NCBI GenBank assembly: GCA_043719475.1
Contig: JAYSTS010000411.1
Coordinates: 1 to 8,931 of the forward strand
Reading direction: 5' to 3'
DNA: 8,931 nucleotides
Origin: SYFY01 sp043719475
GTDB lineage: Bacteria > Pseudomonadota > Gammaproteobacteria > Pseudomonadales > Azotimanducaceae
Shown here: piece by piece, positions 6,522 through 8,931 of the stretch
Layout of the letters: each line of letters begins with the position of its first letter
Position numbering within the stretch: the stretch's first letter is position 1
Notes under the pieces: model-generated
Databases searched by the model: none
The model's input: the letters and a program-made list of their open reading frames with translations, nothing else
Told to the model about the DNA's origin: nothing
Position numbers and translations under genes: made by a program

Positions 6522-6830
6522 GTGACACCAATCAAACCCGGCCTGAAACTCAAGAGCGCGGTCTGTGCTGCCGAAGTCATGGTCATCAAAGCGCCGGCTG
6601 ACACCACGCTGACCTGCGGTGGCGCGGGCATGCTCGGCCAGAAGGAAACCGCGCCTGCCGGCGTTGTCATCGACGGCAGCCAGAAAGCCGGCTGCCTGGT
6701 CGGCAAGCGTTACGTGAACGAGGATCAAAGCCTCGAGGTGCTGTGTGTGAAAGCCGGTGCAGGATCCCTGGCAACCAATGGTGTCGCGCTGGTGACCAAA
6801 GAAGCCAAAAAGCTGCCCTCGTCGGACTGA
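6522..6830 (+). CDS. Small uncharacterised protein coupled to an acyl-CoA synthetase
   Basis: A 102-residue protein with no signal peptide or membrane segment, so probably cytoplasmic. It has four cysteines (C15, C32, C58, C75) and short beta-prone segments: LKSAVCAAEVMVIKAP, TLTCGGAGML, GKRYVNEDQSLEVLCVKAGAGSLA and a charged tail ending KEAKKLPSSD. From memory, proteins with this pattern (SAVC.TEV..V.AP...LRCGG, then KRY.....LE.L..KAG.GSL) are encoded beside acyl-CoA synthetases in actinobacteria and proteobacteria and have no assigned role. The cysteines are spread out and not in CxxC pairs, so a classical zinc ribbon is unlikely. It starts with GTG and a strong ribosome binding site, and its stop is 4 bases before the ligase ATG, implying co-translation. 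It may be a partner, chaperone or regulator of the ligase; this is inference. Confidence 0.85.
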   Translation: MTPIKPGLKLKSAVCAAEVMVIKAPADTTLTCGGAGMLGQKETAPAGVVIDGSQKAGCLVGKRYVNEDQSLEVLCVKAGAGSLATNGVALVTKEAKKLPSSD

Positions 6831-6834
6831 ACAC

Positions 6835-8328
6835 ATGAATATCTCGATGTTCCTGCAGATGGCGGCGGAGGCCTGTCCGGATCGTATTGCCCTGTGCAAT
6901 CCCGATGGCCGCTATACCTACGATGAGCTGCACCGTGCGGCCCACGCCGCTGCAGCTTTGATCAAGGCAAGTGGTCGTGAGTACCTGGTGGTGCTCGACA
7001 CCTCCAGCGCTGCAGTCGCCATCGGTCTCATGGGTGCGGCTTTAGCGGGTGTGCCCTACGTGCCCCTCAACTACCGTCTGACCGACAGCGAATTGAAGGA
7101 ACTGCTGGATCGCGTCATGCCGGCCCTGCTGATCGCAAGTCCTGCGCAACTGCAACGAATCGGCGCCCGACCCGAGGCCAGCATCTTCACCCGATCACAG
7201 TTCCTGGACCACGCGTTCTCCGCCGACGCGATGCTGGATGAGATTGCCGAAGATCCTTCAGCCGTCGCGGTGCAACTGTTCACCAGCGGCACGACGGGCA
7301 AGCCGAAGGCTGCGATCCTGCGTCATGAACACCTGGTGTCGTACATACTCGGGTCGGTGGAATTCATGTCGGCCGAAGAAGAGGAAGGCACGCTCGTCTC
7401 CGTGCCGCCGTACCACATCGCTGGTATCTCGGCGCTGATGAGTTCGATTTATGCCTGCCGAAAGATCGTACAGCTACCCGATTTCAACGCCGGTGACTGG
7501 CTGGCAGCATGCGATCGCGAGCAGGTCACCAACGCCTTCGTGGTACCGACCATGCTGAGCCGCATCATGGACCACGTGGACAGCAATCCGGCCACACCGG
7601 CCCCGACCTCACTGCGTGCAATTGCCTACGGTGGTGGCAAGATGCCCATCCAGGTGATCGAAAAGGCTCTCAACAAGTTCCCGCACGTATCCTTTACGAA
7701 TGCCTACGGCCTGACCGAAACAAGTTCCACCATCGCCCTCCTCGACCCCGATGATCATCGCACGGCGATCGGCAGTGACGACATCGTGATTCGCAGACGA
7801 CTGGGTTCAGTCGGTCGCCCGTTGCCAGCTCTTGAAATTGAAGTCCGCGACGATGAGGGCCACGTGTTGGGTGCGAACGAACCTGGTGAAATTTTTGTTC
7901 GTGGTCCTCAGGTATCGGGTGAGTATCTGGAACGCAAGGCGATTCTCGATGATGGCTGGTTCCCGACCCGGGACGCAGGTTACATCGATGAACACGGCTA
8001 TCTGTACCTGTCCGGTCGAGCTGACGACATCATCGTTCGCGGTGGTGAGAACATCTCGCCGTCGGAAATTGAAGACGTGCTGATGCGACATCCGGCAGTA
8101 CTTGATGTTGCGGTGGTCGGCAAACCGTCAGAAGAATGGGGTGAGGCAGTGGCTGCGGCAGTTGTCCTGCGCGAAGGCTACGACGTTCCGGCAGCCGATC
8201 TGCAAACCATGGTGCGAACCGAGCTGCGTTCGTCGCGGGTACCAGAAGTTATCCAGTTCGTACGCGAACTCCCGTACAACGAAACCGGTAAGCTGCTGCG
8301 ACGCGTGGTGAAGCAGTATTTCGTCTGA
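6835..8328 (+). CDS. Acyl-CoA synthetase (AMP-forming ligase)
   Basis: Cytoplasmic ligase of the ANL superfamily: it adenylates a carboxylic acid with ATP and transfers the acyl group to coenzyme A. All core motifs are present. The P-loop TSGTTGKPK is at 150-158, NAYGLTET at 289-296, and the ribose-binding Asp is D380 in TRDAGYIDEHG. The hinge and A8 motif GRADDIIVRGGENISPSEIE starts at 394, and the catalytic lysine is K486 in NETGKLLRR. The length of 497 is normal for the medium/long-chain or aromatic-acid branch and suggests a complete, active enzyme. The acyl pocket cannot be interpreted by eye, so fatty, steroid-side-chain and aromatic acids all remain possible. The ATG start is 4 bases after the preceding stop, with only a weak ribosome binding site, consistent with translational coupling. 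The next gene begins at or near its stop codon. Confidence 0.95.
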   Translation: MNISMFLQMAAEACPDRIALCNPDGRYTYDELHRAAHAAAALIKASGREYLVVLDTSSAAVAIGLMGAALAGVPYVPLNYRLTDSELKELLDRVMPALLIASPAQLQRIGARPEASIFTRSQFLDHAFSADAMLDEIAEDPSAVAVQLFTSGTTGKPKAAILRHEHLVSYILGSVEFMSAEEEEGTLVSVPPYHIAGISALMSSIYACRKIVQLPDFNAGDWLAACDREQVTNAFVVPTMLSRIMDHVDSNPATPAPTSLRAIAYGGGKMPIQVIEKALNKFPHVSFTNAYGLTETSSTIALLDPDDHRTAIGSDDIVIRRRLGSVGRPLPALEIEVRDDEGHVLGANEPGEIFVRGPQVSGEYLERKAILDDGWFPTRDAGYIDEHGYLYLSGRADDIIVRGGENISPSEIEDVLMRHPAVLDVAVVGKPSEEWGEAVAAAVVLREGYDVPAADLQTMVRTELRSSRVPEVIQFVRELPYNETGKLLRRVVKQYFV

Positions 8329-8931
8329 ACCGAGACCACGTTCGATTCTCATTCGGCGAGCTTCCGGGCTGAACGGATGCGCCTTTGATGTACGTCTGAC
8401 AGATGGTCTGATCAGCGCCATCGGTTCACTTCAGCCAACGCCGGATGAAACGGTGCTGTCTGCAGGTGGCGGACTACTGCTGCCAGGACTGCATGATCAT
8501 CACATTCACTTTCGCGCTTTTGCGCGGTCGCTGGATTCCACTAACTGCGGGCCACCTGAGGTGAACAACGCCGCGGATCTTGCGGCGCGGCTTCGCGAAC
8601 TTGACGCCAGCACCGAACACACGTGGATTCGTGGTGTGGGTTATCACGAGAGTGTTGCTGGAGAGATCAACCGCGCGTGGCTGGATCGTGTGGTGACGCA
8701 GCGACCCATCCGCATACAACATCGCTCAGGTCGACTGTGGATCATGAACTCGTGCGCCGTTGAAGTGCTTGTCAGCCGCGCAGGTGCATTGGGCAAGACA
8801 CTTGAAGGGTCGGAAGATGGCCGCTTTTTCGACCAGGACGTTACCATCGGCCACCTGATCGGCCATCAGGAAGGCGACCTGGGTGGCGCCAGTCGACATC
8901 TGGCTGCTTTGGGCATTACGGGCTTTACAGA
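8318..8931 (+). CDS. Amidohydrolase, N-terminal part; start codon unclear
   Basis: N-terminal portion of a metal-dependent amidohydrolase (amidohydrolase-3/YtcJ-like group), cut by the window end. The frame reads SILIRRASGLNGCAFDVRLTDGLISAIGS (small N-terminal beta-sandwich), then LLLPGLHDHHIHF with the HxH metal site (His codons at 8501 and 8507), followed by WIRGVGYHESVAG and RPIRIQHRSGRLWIMNS. The frame opens after the stop at 8309-8311, yet has no ATG, GTG or TTG before the GTG at 8453, which lies after the first conserved strands. Candidate starts are ATT at 8318 (GGTGA 6 bases upstream, overlapping the ligase end by 11 bases) or ATT at 8345; the start given here is the first of these. 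A mutated start or sequence error is possible. Its place in the operon suggests it hydrolyses a ring or amide in the same pathway. The substrate is unknown. Confidence 0.8.
   Translation, partial: MSSEPRPRSILIRRASGLNGCAFDVRLTDGLISAIGSLQPTPDETVLSAGGGLLLPGLHDHHIHFRAFARSLDSTNCGPPEVNNAADLAARLRELDASTEHTWIRGVGYHESVAGEINRAWLDRVVTQRPIRIQHRSGRLWIMNSCAVEVLVSRAGALGKTLEGSEDGRFFDQDVTIGHLIGHQEGDLGGASRHLAALGITGFT

Overview
The window reads as chromosomal DNA of a Gram-negative proteobacterium, most likely a gammaproteobacterium. It has a TonB-dependent outer-membrane receptor, periplasmic signal peptides, a cytochrome c/PQQ-type dehydrogenase, and a pair of short palindromes that resemble the REP elements of Pseudomonas and its relatives. 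Base composition is moderately GC-rich and even throughout. Several genes start with GTG or TTG. I see no tRNA, rRNA, CRISPR array, insertion sequence or phage gene.

Layout. Four genes read leftward, in transcription order: a secreted cytochrome c-PQQ beta-propeller dehydrogenase resembling polyvinyl-alcohol dehydrogenase (6353 to 4443); a small SnoaL/NTF2-like protein (4185 to 3799); an exported protein with a proline/threonine-rich linker (3660 to 3088); and a large TonB-dependent receptor (2988 to 22). The gaps between them (257, 138 and 99 bases) hold a REP-like pair whose first hairpin may terminate the dehydrogenase transcript, a tandem decamer repeat, a possible weak terminator, a perfect TTGACA -35 box and two leader hairpins. 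Three genes read rightward from a divergent control region (about 6354-6521): a small uncharacterised protein with four cysteines (6522-6830), an acyl-CoA synthetase (6835-8328), and an amidohydrolase cut by the window edge (about 8318-8931). These three are packed tightly enough to be one operon.

How the genes may work together (inference): the set fits uptake and breakdown of an organic compound. The receptor would take it across the outer membrane, the periplasmic quinoprotein would oxidise an alcohol group, the ligase would activate the resulting acid as a CoA thioester, and the amidohydrolase and SnoaL-like protein would act on intermediates. The substrate cannot be read from the sequence. 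The main puzzles are the missing ordinary start codon of the amidohydrolase, the unknown role of the small protein coupled to the ligase, and the palindromic repeats behind the dehydrogenase gene.
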